From assembly GCF_014384745.1 (NCBI RefSeq), contig NZ_JACRSO010000005.1:124001-188000 (forward strand): 64,000 bases of DNA. Direction: 5' to 3'. Shown one piece after another: positions 1 to 8,490 of this stretch; position 1 is the stretch's first letter, and each line of letters opens with the position of its first letter. The position numbers were made by a program, and so were the translations under genes. Under the pieces are notes generated by a model. It did not search any database, was not told the DNA's origin, and saw only the letters and a program-made list of their open reading frames with translations. The stretch is from Luoshenia tenuis. GTDB lineage: Bacteria; Bacillota; Clostridia; Christensenellales; GCA-900066905.

Positions 1-1
1 T

Positions 2-1654
2 TCGCCCACCGAGCTGGATGTCTTTATGCAGCTGGAAAGCATTTTTCAAGATGGCGCCGGCGGACAGACCGCGCAGCATATCCACCAAATGGAGGAGAAT
101 ATGAAAAGCGGCCAAAGCGGCGTGTTTTCCTTCACCGCGGTAGATGGCACGCGGTTGGTCTTATCCTACCAGCCGCTGCACAGCTACAACTGGGTGCTGC
201 TCACGCTGGTCCCGGCGGATATCATTTCCCGCGAGACCGATCAATACATCCATCAGTCCTTTATCATCGTCACGGCGGCGGTACTGGTGCTGGTGGTGCT
301 GGTGGTGCTTCTGCTAAAAAATTACCAGACCCATTACCGCAAGCTGGAGCGGATCGCCTTTGTGGATCCCGTGACCGGGGGGATGAACGGGCCGGCCTTT
401 AGTCTGCGCTGCGGGGAGCTGATCGGGGCTGCACCGCCGGACAGCTATTGTGTAGTAGCGCTAAATATTTCTGACCTTACCCTGATCAACGAGAGCTTTG
501 GCAGTGTTGAGCGGGACAGGACCTTGCGCTATGTGATGCAGGTGCTGCAAGGCGCTGTAACCCAGGATGAGGCTGCGGCCTATGCGGCCAGGGACTACTT
601 TTTCCTCTGCCTGCGGGAAAGCAATCCCGAGAATATCTCGCGCCGCCTGGCGGAGCTGGTTCAGCGCATCAACGCCTTTAACGCAGACCTGCGGGAACCA
701 TATTATCTCAGAATTCAGCAGGGCGTCTATATCGTAGAAGAACCCGGGCAGGATACCACCATTATCCGCGACCGGGCGCTGACCGCCTGCCGGAACCATC
801 TGCCCGATAGCCAGGAGGTTTGTGCGTTTTACGACCAGGCGTTAACGCAGATGCTGCAAAGGGAGCATGAATTGAATGTCCTGTTTGAGGCTGCCCTGGC
901 GAATGAGGAGTTCGAGGTCTACCTCCAGCCCAAGGTATCGCTGACGGACGGGCATGTGCACGGGGCCGAAGCGCTGGTGCGCTGGGTACGTTCTAAACAG
1001 GGCACGATCTTCCCGTCTGACTTTATCCCGGTATTTGAGCGCAACGGCAAGATATGCCAGCTGGATTTTTACGTGTTTGAGCAGGTCTGTAAGACCCTGC
1101 GGCGCTGGCTGGACGAGGGCCGCGCGCCGATGGTAGTATCGGTCAACCTGTCGCGCCAGCATTTTAAAAATCCGGACTTTTTGCAGGCGTATGCGCAGAC
1201 CGCCCGTCAATATGGGATACCGGAGGGCGTGATCGAGTTTGAACTGACGGAATCCATCTTTTTTGATGACCAGGGCATCGCCCATGTAAAAGAGCAGATC
1301 GGGCAGATGCACCGCTTGGGCTTTGGCTGCTCGCTGGACGACTTTGGCGCGGGTTATTCCTCCCTGGGGTTGCTGATGGAGTTCGACGTGGACGTGATCA
1401 AACTGGACCGGCGCTTTTTCACCAGCGTGGATAACCCCAAGACCCGTAAAGTGGTGGACGCCATCGTATCCCTGGCGCGGGAGCTGAAGATGGATACCGT
1501 GGCCGAGGGCATTGAGACCCAGGAGCAGCTTGAGTTCCTGCGGCAGGTCCACTGCGACAGGGTGCAGGGCTATATCTATTCGCGTCCGCTGCCCATACCG
1601 GAATTTGAGGCGTGGCTGGATGGGCGCGGGAAGGATACCGAAACACGGAACTGA
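2..1654 (+). CDS. GGDEF/EAL-domain protein, probable c-di-GMP phosphodiesterase (5' end outside window)
   Basis: The reading frame is open to the left edge, so the N-terminus is missing. The first visible ATG is at 26. The visible part begins with the end of an extracellular sensor region (probably dCache-like), then one membrane segment about 79-98 residues after that ATG, a GGDEF domain starting at DPVTGG, and a C-terminal EAL domain. The GGDEF signature is degenerate (AARDYF where GGDEF is expected), so cyclase activity is unlikely. The EAL domain keeps EALVRW, ELTES, DDFGAGYSS, IKLDRRF and VAEGIE, the pattern of an active phosphodiesterase that hydrolyses cyclic di-GMP. Inference: a membrane sensor that lowers c-di-GMP, with the GGDEF part serving only a regulatory role. 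Confidence 0.9.
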   Translation, partial: SPTELDVFMQLESIFQDGAGGQTAQHIHQMEENMKSGQSGVFSFTAVDGTRLVLSYQPLHSYNWVLLTLVPADIISRETDQYIHQSFIIVTAAVLVLVVLVVLLLKNYQTHYRKLERIAFVDPVTGGMNGPAFSLRCGELIGAAPPDSYCVVALNISDLTLINESFGSVERDRTLRYVMQVLQGAVTQDEAAAYAARDYFFLCLRESNPENISRRLAELVQRINAFNADLREPYYLRIQQGVYIVEEPGQDTTIIRDRALTACRNHLPDSQEVCAFYDQALTQMLQREHELNVLFEAALANEEFEVYLQPKVSLTDGHVHGAEALVRWVRSKQGTIFPSDFIPVFERNGKICQLDFYVFEQVCKTLRRWLDEGRAPMVVSVNLSRQHFKNPDFLQAYAQTARQYGIPEGVIEFELTESIFFDDQGIAHVKEQIGQMHRLGFGCSLDDFGAGYSSLGLLMEFDVDVIKLDRRFFTSVDNPKTRKVVDAIVSLARELKMDTVAEGIETQEQLEFLRQVHCDRVQGYIYSRPLPIPEFEAWLDGRGKDTETRN

Positions 1655-1673
1655 TGCCTAAAGGGATAGAAAA

Positions 1674-1702
1674 AGGACCGCGATGAGAAATCGCGGTCCT
1701 TT
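1674..1702. terminator. Bidirectional rho-independent terminator
   Basis: An 11-bp perfect stem (AGGACCGCGAT with ATCGCGGTCCT) surrounds a 5-nt loop. T residues follow on the plus strand and an A run precedes it, so it can end both the EAL gene and the converging murC. Confidence 0.85.
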
Positions 1703-1716
1703 ATTGAGTGATGGGC

Positions 1717-3099
1717 TTACGCCTTGCCGCAGAGCATGCGGGCCACCCGCTCTACCGTGCCCGCGCCAATGACCAGTACCAGATCCCCGGGCTGCCAGCG
1801 GCCCTGGATGTCGGATACGATCTGCGCAAAGGGGCCGATGTAGCGGCAGTTTACGCCCTTTTGGGCCAGCGCGTCGCACAGGGCCTGGGCGGTGATGCCA
1901 ATGGTGTTCTGCTCGCGCGCGGCGTAAATATCGGTGACGATCACCTCGTCGGCCTGGTCAAAGGCCGTTAAAAATTCGTTAAACAGCGCGGCCGTGCGGG
2001 TAAAGGTGTGAGGCTGAAATACCGCGATCAGCCGGTTATGCTTGCGGCGCGCGGCGGTCTCCAACAGCATGCGGATCTCGGTGGGATGGTGGGCATAATC
2101 CTGCACCACTTCGACCCCGCAGGGCGTGCCGATGGTCTGGAAGCGGCGGTTAGCCCCGGCAAAGGCCCGCAGCCCGCTAAGCGCGGCCTCCACCGTGATA
2201 CCGTGCTGCAGGGCGGCCACAAAGGCGGCCAGTGCGTCCAGTACGTTGTGCCGGCCGGGCACCTGCAGCTGTACGCGGCCCAAAGAATGACCCTCATGGA
2301 TGATGGAAAAGCCCGCGCAGCCCATATCGTCAAATTCAATGTCGGTAGCATAATAGTCGTTTTGCCGGCCAAAGCCGTAGGAGATGGCCTTGCGCCCGGC
2401 CTGCGCCATCAGGCGGACGACCCGCTCTTCATCCCCGCAGCCGATCAGCAGCCCGTCGGGCGGCAGCAGCTGGGTATAGGCGTAAAAGGCGCTGTAAATA
2501 TCCTCGATGTCCTTAAAAAAGTCCAGATGATCCGCCTCGATGTTGGTGACGATGGCGCAGGTGGGGTGCAGCGTGAGGAAGCTTTTGACGTACTCGCAGG
2601 CCTCCGTAACGAAGATATCCCCCTTGCCGGATTTGACGCTGCCGCCGATCAGCTCCAGCTCCCCGCCGATATGGATGGTGGGGTCGGCCCCGGCCAGCTC
2701 TAAAACGGTGGCCAGCATGGCGGTGGTGGTGGTCTTGCCATGGGTGCCCGCCACCCCGATGGAACGGCTGTAGCGGTCCATGATCTGCCCCAGCAGCGTA
2801 GCCCGGTCCATCATGGGCAGGTCCAGCTCCTGGGCGCGCAGGTACTCCGGGTTATCCCGGGCGATGGCGGCGGTGTAGACCACAAGGTCCGCGCCGTCCA
2901 CCTGCTCGGCCTTGTGGCCGATAAAGACGGTGACGCCCTGGCGAGTCAGCTTTTCGCACGCCAGCGAGGCGCTCATATCCGAGCCTGTAACGATAAAGTT
3001 GTTATTTTGAAGGATGGTGGCCAGCCCGCTCATGGAGCTGCCGCCGATACCGATCATATGGACGCGCTTGCCTGAAAAATCGATTATACTGGGCTGCAA
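1717..3099 (-). CDS. murC: UDP-N-acetylmuramate--L-alanine ligase MurC
   Basis: A 460-residue Mur ligase, normal family length. It joins L-alanine to UDP-MurNAc using ATP, the first amino-acid step of the peptidoglycan stem peptide, in the cytoplasm. Visible motifs are the N-terminal Rossmann signature IGIGGSSMSGLA, the P-loop GTHGKTTTT near residue 115, the central-domain EADHLDFF, and the C-terminal DYAHHPTEI. The start is a TTG codon at 3099, placed 9 nt after a strong AAGGAGG, with no better ATG nearby. It stands alone on the minus strand and diverges from purR. Confidence 0.97.
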   Translation of the reverse strand: MQPSIIDFSGKRVHMIGIGGSSMSGLATILQNNNFIVTGSDMSASLACEKLTRQGVTVFIGHKAEQVDGADLVVYTAAIARDNPEYLRAQELDLPMMDRATLLGQIMDRYSRSIGVAGTHGKTTTTAMLATVLELAGADPTIHIGGELELIGGSVKSGKGDIFVTEACEYVKSFLTLHPTCAIVTNIEADHLDFFKDIEDIYSAFYAYTQLLPPDGLLIGCGDEERVVRLMAQAGRKAISYGFGRQNDYYATDIEFDDMGCAGFSIIHEGHSLGRVQLQVPGRHNVLDALAAFVAALQHGITVEAALSGLRAFAGANRRFQTIGTPCGVEVVQDYAHHPTEIRMLLETAARRKHNRLIAVFQPHTFTRTAALFNEFLTAFDQADEVIVTDIYAAREQNTIGITAQALCDALAQKGVNCRYIGPFAQIVSDIQGRWQPGDLVLVIGAGTVERVARMLCGKA

Positions 3100-3208
3100 C
3101 GTTTTAAACCTCCTTGGATATTCCTAAAGCTCATATCATTATACTTCTCCCGGGGCTAGATTATCAACTTTTTTATCGATAATGCTTTCATTATTACAAA
3201 AAGTGAAT

Positions 3209-3242
3209 TATAATAGTAAAGGTTTTAGAAATGTTCGGAATT
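3209..3242 (+). promoter_or_regulatory. purR promoter -10 box and PurBox-like operator
   Basis: TATAAT lies at 3209-3214, with only a weak -35 upstream (TTTCAT at 3186-3191, 17-bp spacer). Fifteen bases further on, at 3230-3242, AATGTTCGGAATT fits the reverse complement of the remembered B. subtilis PurBox AWWWCCGAACWWT at every position. It sits just past the expected transcription start and before the Shine-Dalgarno site. I infer that PurR represses its own gene. Only one box is visible, whereas PurBoxes often occur in pairs. Confidence 0.6.
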
Positions 3243-3257
3243 TTTGGGAGGTGCAAT

Positions 3258-4088
3258 GTGGAAAAGGTCAAGCGGAACGAGCGCATCGGCGCGCTGATCA
3301 AGATTTTGACGGAGGCCCCCAACAGGATATTTACCCTTTCTTATTTCAGCGAGATGTTTGGCGCGGCAAAATCCACCATCAGCGAGGATATCGATATCGT
3401 TCGGGATATCTTTAAAAAATACGGGCTGGGCGAGATGGAAACGGTGACCGGGGCTGCCGGCGGGGTCAAGTACCTGCCGGTGCCGGCGCGGGACAAGGCA
3501 CTGGCCTTTACAAACGAGATGGCCCTGCGGCTGTGCGCGCCGGACCGCATCCTGCCCGGGGGCTACCTTTATATGGGGGATGTGCTCTCCACGCCCGGGC
3601 ATATCGAGCGGATGGGCGAGATACTGGCGGCCCAGTTTTACCGCAACAGCCCGGATTTTGTGCTGACCTGCGAGACCATGGGGGTGCCGGTGGCCATGAT
3701 GTGCGCCCGGGTACTCAACGTGCCCATGATCATCGCCCGCCGCAACCGGGGCGCGGGGGTGGCCGAGGGCTCGGTCATCACCATCAACTACGTTTCCGCC
3801 TCCTCCAAGCGCCTGCAGACCATGACACTGCCCAAGCGCCTGGTGGGCAGCGGCCAGCGCGCGCTGATCATCGACGATTTTATGAAGGGCGGCGGCACCG
3901 CCAAGGGCATGATCGATATGATGAAGGAGTTCGCCGTCACCGTGGTGGGCGTGGGCGTGGTCATGGCCACGGCTCTGCCGCAGCACAAGCTGGTAGATAA
4001 TTATAAATCCTTGTTGGTGCTCGACGAGATCGACGAGGCGCGCAGCCTGGTCAAGGTCAGCCCGGCGGCCTGGTTGACAAATTTTTAG
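3258..4088 (+). CDS. purR: Pur operon repressor PurR
   Basis: A PurR of the B. subtilis type, about 276 residues. It has an N-terminal winged helix (FSEMFGAAKSTISEDI) and a phosphoribosyltransferase-fold domain with the PRPP loop LIIDDFMKGGGTAKGM, conserved but non-catalytic in this family. It binds PurBox DNA upstream of purine genes, and PRPP relieves repression. The reading frame is open from an ATG at 3231, but GGGAGGTG at 3246-3253 points to the GTG at 3258. The upstream ATG also lies inside the PurBox. It is followed by spoVG as in Bacillus, but yabJ/ridA, which lies between them there, is absent. Confidence 0.93.
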   Translation: MEKVKRNERIGALIKILTEAPNRIFTLSYFSEMFGAAKSTISEDIDIVRDIFKKYGLGEMETVTGAAGGVKYLPVPARDKALAFTNEMALRLCAPDRILPGGYLYMGDVLSTPGHIERMGEILAAQFYRNSPDFVLTCETMGVPVAMMCARVLNVPMIIARRNRGAGVAEGSVITINYVSASSKRLQTMTLPKRLVGSGQRALIIDDFMKGGGTAKGMIDMMKEFAVTVVGVGVVMATALPQHKLVDNYKSLLVLDEIDEARSLVKVSPAAWLTNF

Positions 4089-4122
4089 AATAGTATAAAA
4101 AGTGGAATAAATGTGAAAAAAT

Positions 4123-4164
4123 CGAGAATTCTCGCGGCAGGAATCATCCCTTAAAACGTCGAAA
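4123..4164 (+). promoter_or_regulatory. Sigma-H type promoter of spoVG with upstream palindrome
   Basis: GCAGGAATC (4137-4145) matches the sigma-H -35 consensus RNAGGAWWW at all but the last base. GTCGAAA (4158-4164) matches RNNGAAT at all but the last base. The spacer is 12 bp. spoVG is a classic sigma-H gene in B. subtilis. A perfect 12-bp palindrome, CGAGAATTCTCG (4123-4134), ends two bases before the -35 and could be a regulator site. Confidence 0.7.
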
Positions 4165-4235
4165 TATGGGCTAAACTCCTAGCGTAGACAGAGACAGACA
4201 AAGGAGAAAAGGCTAATATGAAGGGGCGTGTACTT

Positions 4236-4502
4236 ATGAACATTACGGACATTCGTGTGAGAGAAGTACAGACTGACAGCAAGATGAAGGCCGTTGCATC
4301 CATTACGTTTGACAACAGCTTCGTCGTGCACGACATCAAGATCGTAGAAGGACAGGAAGGGATGTTTATCGCCATGCCCAGCCGAAAGCTTTCCGATGGA
4401 AGCTTCCGCGACATTGCACACCCGATCAACACCTCCGCGCGGGCGGAACTGCAACAGCTGATTCTGGATAAGTACCAGCAGCTTAAAACGCCCCAATCCT
4501 AA
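4236..4502 (+). CDS. spoVG: Septation/sporulation regulator SpoVG
   Basis: A small SpoVG-family protein, about 88 residues, with the conserved MNITDIRVR start, ASITFDNSFVVHDIKIV and DIAHPINTSAR. SpoVG proteins bind nucleic acid and affect asymmetric septation and, in non-sporulating species, virulence and envelope genes. Two starts are possible. The ATG at 4218 has AAAGGAG at a long spacing and adds six residues. The ATG at 4236 matches the family N-terminus and has AAGGGG 9 nt upstream, so I chose 4236. It is preceded by a sigma-H-like promoter and followed by its own terminator, so it is probably monocistronic. Confidence 0.95.
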   Translation: MNITDIRVREVQTDSKMKAVASITFDNSFVVHDIKIVEGQEGMFIAMPSRKLSDGSFRDIAHPINTSARAELQQLILDKYQQLKTPQS

Positions 4503-4534
4503 AGGGCTTTGGGGGATTTGAACGGCAATATAGG

Positions 4535-4567
4535 GGGATGCGCCTTTACGGTGCGTCCCTTTTTTTA
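4535..4567 (+). terminator. Terminator of spoVG
   Basis: GGGATGCGC (4535-4543) pairs with GTGCGTCCC (4551-4559), with one G-T pair and one weak inner pair, and is followed by eight T residues. Confidence 0.8.
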
Positions 4568-4591
4568 TGTGCTTAGGGGTTTACACTTCCC

Positions 4592-4630
4592 TTGACAGGC
4601 CCATCCTTTTCGCCTAAACTTGAAAAGGAT
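4592..4630 (+). promoter_or_regulatory. glmU promoter with overlapping palindrome
   Basis: TTGACA (4592-4597), a 17-bp spacer and TAAACT (4615-4620) form a good sigma-A promoter about 70 bp upstream of glmU. A perfect inverted repeat, ATCCTTTTC (4603-4611) and GAAAAGGAT (4622-4630), encloses the -10 box, with 10 bp between the arms. The geometry suits a repressor operator. The regulator is unknown. Confidence 0.65.
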
Positions 4631-4689
4631 ATCGTATTCTTGCAATCACGCTTTTAATAGGAAGATCGCTTTGTTTAAGGGGGATAAAA

Positions 4690-6066
4690 ATGGACGTTAA
4701 AACGTTGATCATGGCCGCTGGCGCGGGCACGCGCATGAAGAGCGAGCTGCCCAAGGTGCTGCACAAGGTGTGCGGCCGCAGCCTGGTGGAGTGGGTACTG
4801 TGCGCCGCGGGCGAGGTTTCGGATGAAAAGCCGGTGGCGATTATCGGCCACGGGGCCGAGCAGGTGCGTGCGCACCTGGAGGGCCGGGCCCAGTTCGCGG
4901 TGCAGGCCGAGCGCAAGGGCACCGGCCACGCGGTGATGATGGCGCGGGATTATATTGCCGACGGCAAGGGCTATACCCTGATCCTGGCGGGGGACATGCC
5001 CCTGATCGGCGGGGAGACGCTGCGGGCGCTCTGCCAGCAGACGCAGGACGCCGGCGCGGCGGTGACGCTGCTGACGGCTAAGCTTTCTGACCCCACCGGC
5101 TATGGCCGCGTGCTGCGGGATGGCGAAGGGAACGTGAAGGGCATCGTCGAACAGAAGGACGCGACCCCCGAGCAGCTGGCAGTATGCGAGGTCAACGCCT
5201 CGGTCTATTGCTTTGAGACCGAAAAACTGCTCTGGGCGCTGAACCGGATCGACGATAACAATGCCCAGCACGAGTATTACCTGACCGATACCATCGGCCT
5301 TTTGGTGGCGGATGGGCAAAAGGTGGCGGCCTATTGTACAGATGACTTTACCCAGTGCATGGGCGTCAACACCCGGGCCCAGCTGGCCGAGGCCGGGGAG
5401 ATCTTGCGCCGGCGCATCAACCATGCCTGGATGGTTGCGGGCGTGACCATTCTCGACCCCAACGCCACCTATATCGACGCGCAGGTGCGCATCGGCGTGG
5501 ACACGGTGATCTATCCGGGCAATATCCTGGAGGGGGAGACCGTGATCGGCAGCGGCTGCACGCTGCTGCAAAATAACCGCATTTCCGGCAGCCGCGTGGG
5601 CGACGGCGCGCAGGTTCAGTCCTCCGTGCTGCTGGACTGCGCCGTGGGCGCGCACACCCAGGTGGGGCCCTTTGCCTACCTGCGGCCCAAGGCCAACGTG
5701 GGGCAGGGCTGCCGCGTGGGCGATTTTGTGGAGCTGAAAAACGCCAATATCGGCGATGGTACCAAGATCAGCCACCTGACGTACGTGGGGGACAGCGACG
5801 TGGGCGAGCGGGTCAACCTGGGGTGCGGGGTGGTGTTCGTCAATTACGATGGACAGGTCAAACAGCGCTGCACCGTGGGGAACGACGCCTTTATCGGCTG
5901 CAACGTCAACCTGGTCGCCCCGGTCAAGGTGGAAGATGGGGCGTATATCGCCGCGGGTTCCACCATCACCGAGGATGTGCCCGGGGACGCGCTGGCCATC
6001 GCCCGCTGCCGCCAGACGGTAAAAGCGGGTTGGGCCGCGCAAAAGCGGCAGGCGCGCAAAAAATAA
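4690..6066 (+). CDS. glmU: Bifunctional GlcNAc-1-P uridyltransferase / GlcN-1-P acetyltransferase GlmU
   Basis: A 458-residue GlmU that makes UDP-GlcNAc for peptidoglycan. The N-terminal half carries the nucleotidyltransferase signature AAGAGTRMKSELPKVLHK and AGDMPLIGGET. The C-terminal half is a left-handed beta-helix of hexapeptide repeats with YLRPKANVG, VGDFVELKNA and FVNYDGQVKQ (the usual NYDG motif), the acetyl-CoA-dependent acetyltransferase. Length and motifs are complete. RBS is AAGGGGG. It is 30 nt upstream of prs, as in B. subtilis (gcaD-prs), so the two are probably co-transcribed. Confidence 0.98.
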   Translation: MDVKTLIMAAGAGTRMKSELPKVLHKVCGRSLVEWVLCAAGEVSDEKPVAIIGHGAEQVRAHLEGRAQFAVQAERKGTGHAVMMARDYIADGKGYTLILAGDMPLIGGETLRALCQQTQDAGAAVTLLTAKLSDPTGYGRVLRDGEGNVKGIVEQKDATPEQLAVCEVNASVYCFETEKLLWALNRIDDNNAQHEYYLTDTIGLLVADGQKVAAYCTDDFTQCMGVNTRAQLAEAGEILRRRINHAWMVAGVTILDPNATYIDAQVRIGVDTVIYPGNILEGETVIGSGCTLLQNNRISGSRVGDGAQVQSSVLLDCAVGAHTQVGPFAYLRPKANVGQGCRVGDFVELKNANIGDGTKISHLTYVGDSDVGERVNLGCGVVFVNYDGQVKQRCTVGNDAFIGCNVNLVAPVKVEDGAYIAAGSTITEDVPGDALAIARCRQTVKAGWAAQKRQARKK

Positions 6067-6096
6067 AAGAGAGATTAAACGGGGGGACTTGGGGCA

Positions 6097-7047
6097 ATGA
6101 TCACACACGGCAAGAATATCGTCGTCTTTTCCGGCAACAGCAACCCCGGCATGGCCGCGGATATCGCGCGCCTGCTGGATCGGCCGCTGGGCGAGAGCAA
6201 GGTGGGCCGCTTTTCCGATGGGGAGATCAGCGTGAACATCGGCCAGACGGTGCGGGGAATGGACGTGTTTTTGGTCCAGTCCACCTGCACGCCGGTCAAC
6301 GAGAACCTGATGGAATTGTTGATCATGATCGACGCATTTCGCCGCGCCTCCGCCGGGCGGATCACCGCGGTGATCCCCTACTTTGGCTATGCCCGGCAGG
6401 ACCGCAAGACTAAGCCCCGGGACCCGATCACCGCTAAATTAGTGGCCGATTTGATCACCGCCGCGGGGGCGGACCGGGTGCTGACCATGGACCTGCACGC
6501 CGCCCAGATCCAGGGCTTTTTCGATATCCCGGTGGATCACCTGCGCGGGGCGCCGGCCCTGGCCGCCTACTATGTAGAAAAGGGCTATGCCGGGGAGGAC
6601 CTGGTGGTGGTCTCGCCGGACTTAGGCTCGGTCACCCGGGCGCGCAACTTTGCTAACCGCCTGGGCGCGCGGCTGGCTATCGTGGATAAGCGGCGGCCCC
6701 GGCCCAACGTCAGCGAGGTGATGAACATCATCGGCGAGGTCAAGGGCTGCCGGGCGATCCTGGTGGACGACCTGCTGGATACCGGCGGCACCCTGGTCAA
6801 GGCGGCGGAGGCGCTGATGAAGATGGGCGCCAAAGAGGTATCGGCCTGCTGTACCCACGGGGTGCTCAGCGGGGAGGCCGTTTCCCGCATTGCTGCTTCC
6901 CCTCTGCGGGAGTTGGTGATTACCGATACCGTGCCGCTTGGCGATAAGCACTGCGATAAGATCGTGGTGCTGTCGGTGGCATCGGTATTCTCCCAGGCCA
7001 TCGAGCGTATTTATAACGACCTGCCGGTCTCTACCCTTTACGAGTAG
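6097..7047 (+). CDS. prs: Ribose-phosphate pyrophosphokinase
   Basis: A 316-residue PRPP synthetase that transfers pyrophosphate from ATP to ribose 5-phosphate, giving PRPP for purine, pyrimidine, histidine and NAD synthesis. Visible: the N-terminal FSGNSNPGMA, the ATP-loop region YFGYARQDRKTKPRDPITAK, DLHAAQIQGFFDIPVDHL, and the PRPP-binding loop VDDLLDTGGTL. It follows glmU closely. The product PRPP is also the inducer sensed by PurR, encoded 2 kb upstream. Confidence 0.98.
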   Translation: MITHGKNIVVFSGNSNPGMAADIARLLDRPLGESKVGRFSDGEISVNIGQTVRGMDVFLVQSTCTPVNENLMELLIMIDAFRRASAGRITAVIPYFGYARQDRKTKPRDPITAKLVADLITAAGADRVLTMDLHAAQIQGFFDIPVDHLRGAPALAAYYVEKGYAGEDLVVVSPDLGSVTRARNFANRLGARLAIVDKRRPRPNVSEVMNIIGEVKGCRAILVDDLLDTGGTLVKAAEALMKMGAKEVSACCTHGVLSGEAVSRIAASPLRELVITDTVPLGDKHCDKIVVLSVASVFSQAIERIYNDLPVSTLYE

Positions 7048-7082
7048 GGCCGCAATTATACGAATGGATGAAAAAGGAGATT

Positions 7083-7799
7083 ATGATCAAGGCATTTTTA
7101 TTTGACCTGGACGGGACACTTTTGCCCATGGAGGTAGACCGGTTCTTAAAACTCTATCTGGGGGATTTAGGGCAGGCACTGGCGCCGCACTTCCCGGGCG
7201 AGCAGCTGGTGGAGCCGGTGGTCAAGGCCACCTATGATATGATCGCCCAGCCCCAGGATGGGATGACCAACGAGCAGGGCTTTATTGCCGCCTTTACCCG
7301 CCGCACAGGCCGGGAATGGGCGGCCTACGAGGGCCCGCTGAACGATTATTACGCGGGGCGCTTCCCCAAGCTGGGGGTGCACTTCCCGCCCCACCCGATG
7401 GTAGCGGGCATCGTCAAAAAACTCAAGGACGCGGGCAAGACGCTGGTGGTGGCCACCAACCCGGTTTTTCCGGACGCGGCGCTGCGCGCCCGCGTATGCT
7501 GGACGGGGCTGGATCCGGCGGACTTTGCCTTTATCACCACCTATGAAAACAGCCACGCCGCTAAGCCCCACGCGGCCTATTATGAGGAGATCATGGCCAA
7601 GCTGGGGCTGGAGCCGGGGCAGTGCTGCATGGTGGGCAACGATATCGGCGAGGATATGCTTGCTCCCATGGCCCTTGGGATGCACACCTTCTTTTTGAAC
7701 GAGCAGCCTTTGGGCGACTGGGGCGAGGTGACGCCCTGCCGCGGGGGCGGCTATGCGGAGCTGGACCGCTTTATCGACGAAGTACTGGAGGCGGAATAA
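7083..7799 (+). CDS. HAD-superfamily hydrolase
   Basis: About 238 residues with the HAD motif I FDLDGTLLPM at the N-terminus, VVATNPVFP as motif II, a lysine region near AAKPHAAYY, and motif IV GNDIGEDMLAPM. This is a phosphatase-type HAD protein. The substrate cannot be told. The start is the ATG at 7083 behind AAAAGGAG. An ATG five codons earlier overlaps that RBS and is less likely. It sits between prs and pth, where B. subtilis has ctc, and its stop overlaps the pth start (TAATG), so translation is probably coupled. Confidence 0.85.
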   Translation: MIKAFLFDLDGTLLPMEVDRFLKLYLGDLGQALAPHFPGEQLVEPVVKATYDMIAQPQDGMTNEQGFIAAFTRRTGREWAAYEGPLNDYYAGRFPKLGVHFPPHPMVAGIVKKLKDAGKTLVVATNPVFPDAALRARVCWTGLDPADFAFITTYENSHAAKPHAAYYEEIMAKLGLEPGQCCMVGNDIGEDMLAPMALGMHTFFLNEQPLGDWGEVTPCRGGGYAELDRFIDEVLEAE

Positions 7800-8395
7800 T
7801 GCCGCTGCCATGGCAAAGGAGCAAACAGGACGTGTACCTGATCGCAGGCCTGGGCAACCCGGGCGTAAAATATGCCCGCACCCGGCACAACGCGGGCTTT
7901 GAGGTGGTGGAAAAGCTCTCGGGGCTGCTGCGTATCCTGCCCCAGCGCCAGAAGTTTGACGCGCTGCTGGGCGAGGGACGGGTGGGGGATAAGCGGGTGA
8001 TCCTGGCCCAGCCCATGACCTATATGAACGAGAGCGGACGGGCGATATGCGCCATCGCCCGGTTTTATAAGATCCCGCCGGAGCGGATCCTGGTGATCTA
8101 CGACGATATCGACCTGCCCGAGGGGAAGGTGCGCATCCGCGCCAAGGGCGGTCCGGGCACCCATAACGGCATGCGCTCCATCGTGGGGGCCCTGGGGACG
8201 CAGAACTTTCCCCGGGTGCGCATCGGCGTGGGCGCGCCGCCGCCCCAGTGGAATTTGGTGGATTACGTGCTGGGCGGCTATCCGCCCGCCAGCCGGGCGG
8301 AAATGGAGCTGGCCTTTGCCGCCGGCGCCGAGGCCGCGCGCTGTTTTGTGGAAAACGGCATCGATATTGCCATGAACCGCTATAATACCCGCTGA
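7799..8395 (+). CDS. pth: Peptidyl-tRNA hydrolase
   Basis: About 198 residues. Pth releases peptides from prematurely dropped peptidyl-tRNA so the tRNA can be reused. Conserved parts are LIAGLGNPGVKYARTRHNAG with the catalytic His, QPMTYMNESGRA, VIYDDIDLPEGKVRIR (catalytic Asp) and KGGPGTHNGMRSIV. The ATG at 7799 follows GGAGGCGG and overlaps the preceding stop by one base. The much longer open frame upstream is read-through. Named spoVC in B. subtilis, where it also precedes mfd. The intervening fin/yabK gene is absent here. Confidence 0.96.
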   Translation: MPLPWQRSKQDVYLIAGLGNPGVKYARTRHNAGFEVVEKLSGLLRILPQRQKFDALLGEGRVGDKRVILAQPMTYMNESGRAICAIARFYKIPPERILVIYDDIDLPEGKVRIRAKGGPGTHNGMRSIVGALGTQNFPRVRIGVGAPPPQWNLVDYVLGGYPPASRAEMELAFAAGAEAARCFVENGIDIAMNRYNTR

Positions 8396-8490
8396 AAGCG
8401 GACAAAATTAGACACATTGCCTGATTTTAGCGCCCTTTAAAAGCCGCGCGAAAAGGCATAAAATAAAATGAAGATCGCGATGATGCATGA

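Noticed and set aside
4675..6108. 477-codon minus-strand frame opposite glmU, and a similar 483-codon frame opposite radA (23443-24894)
   Set aside because: Both mirror well-supported genes base for base and have biased, domain-free translations.
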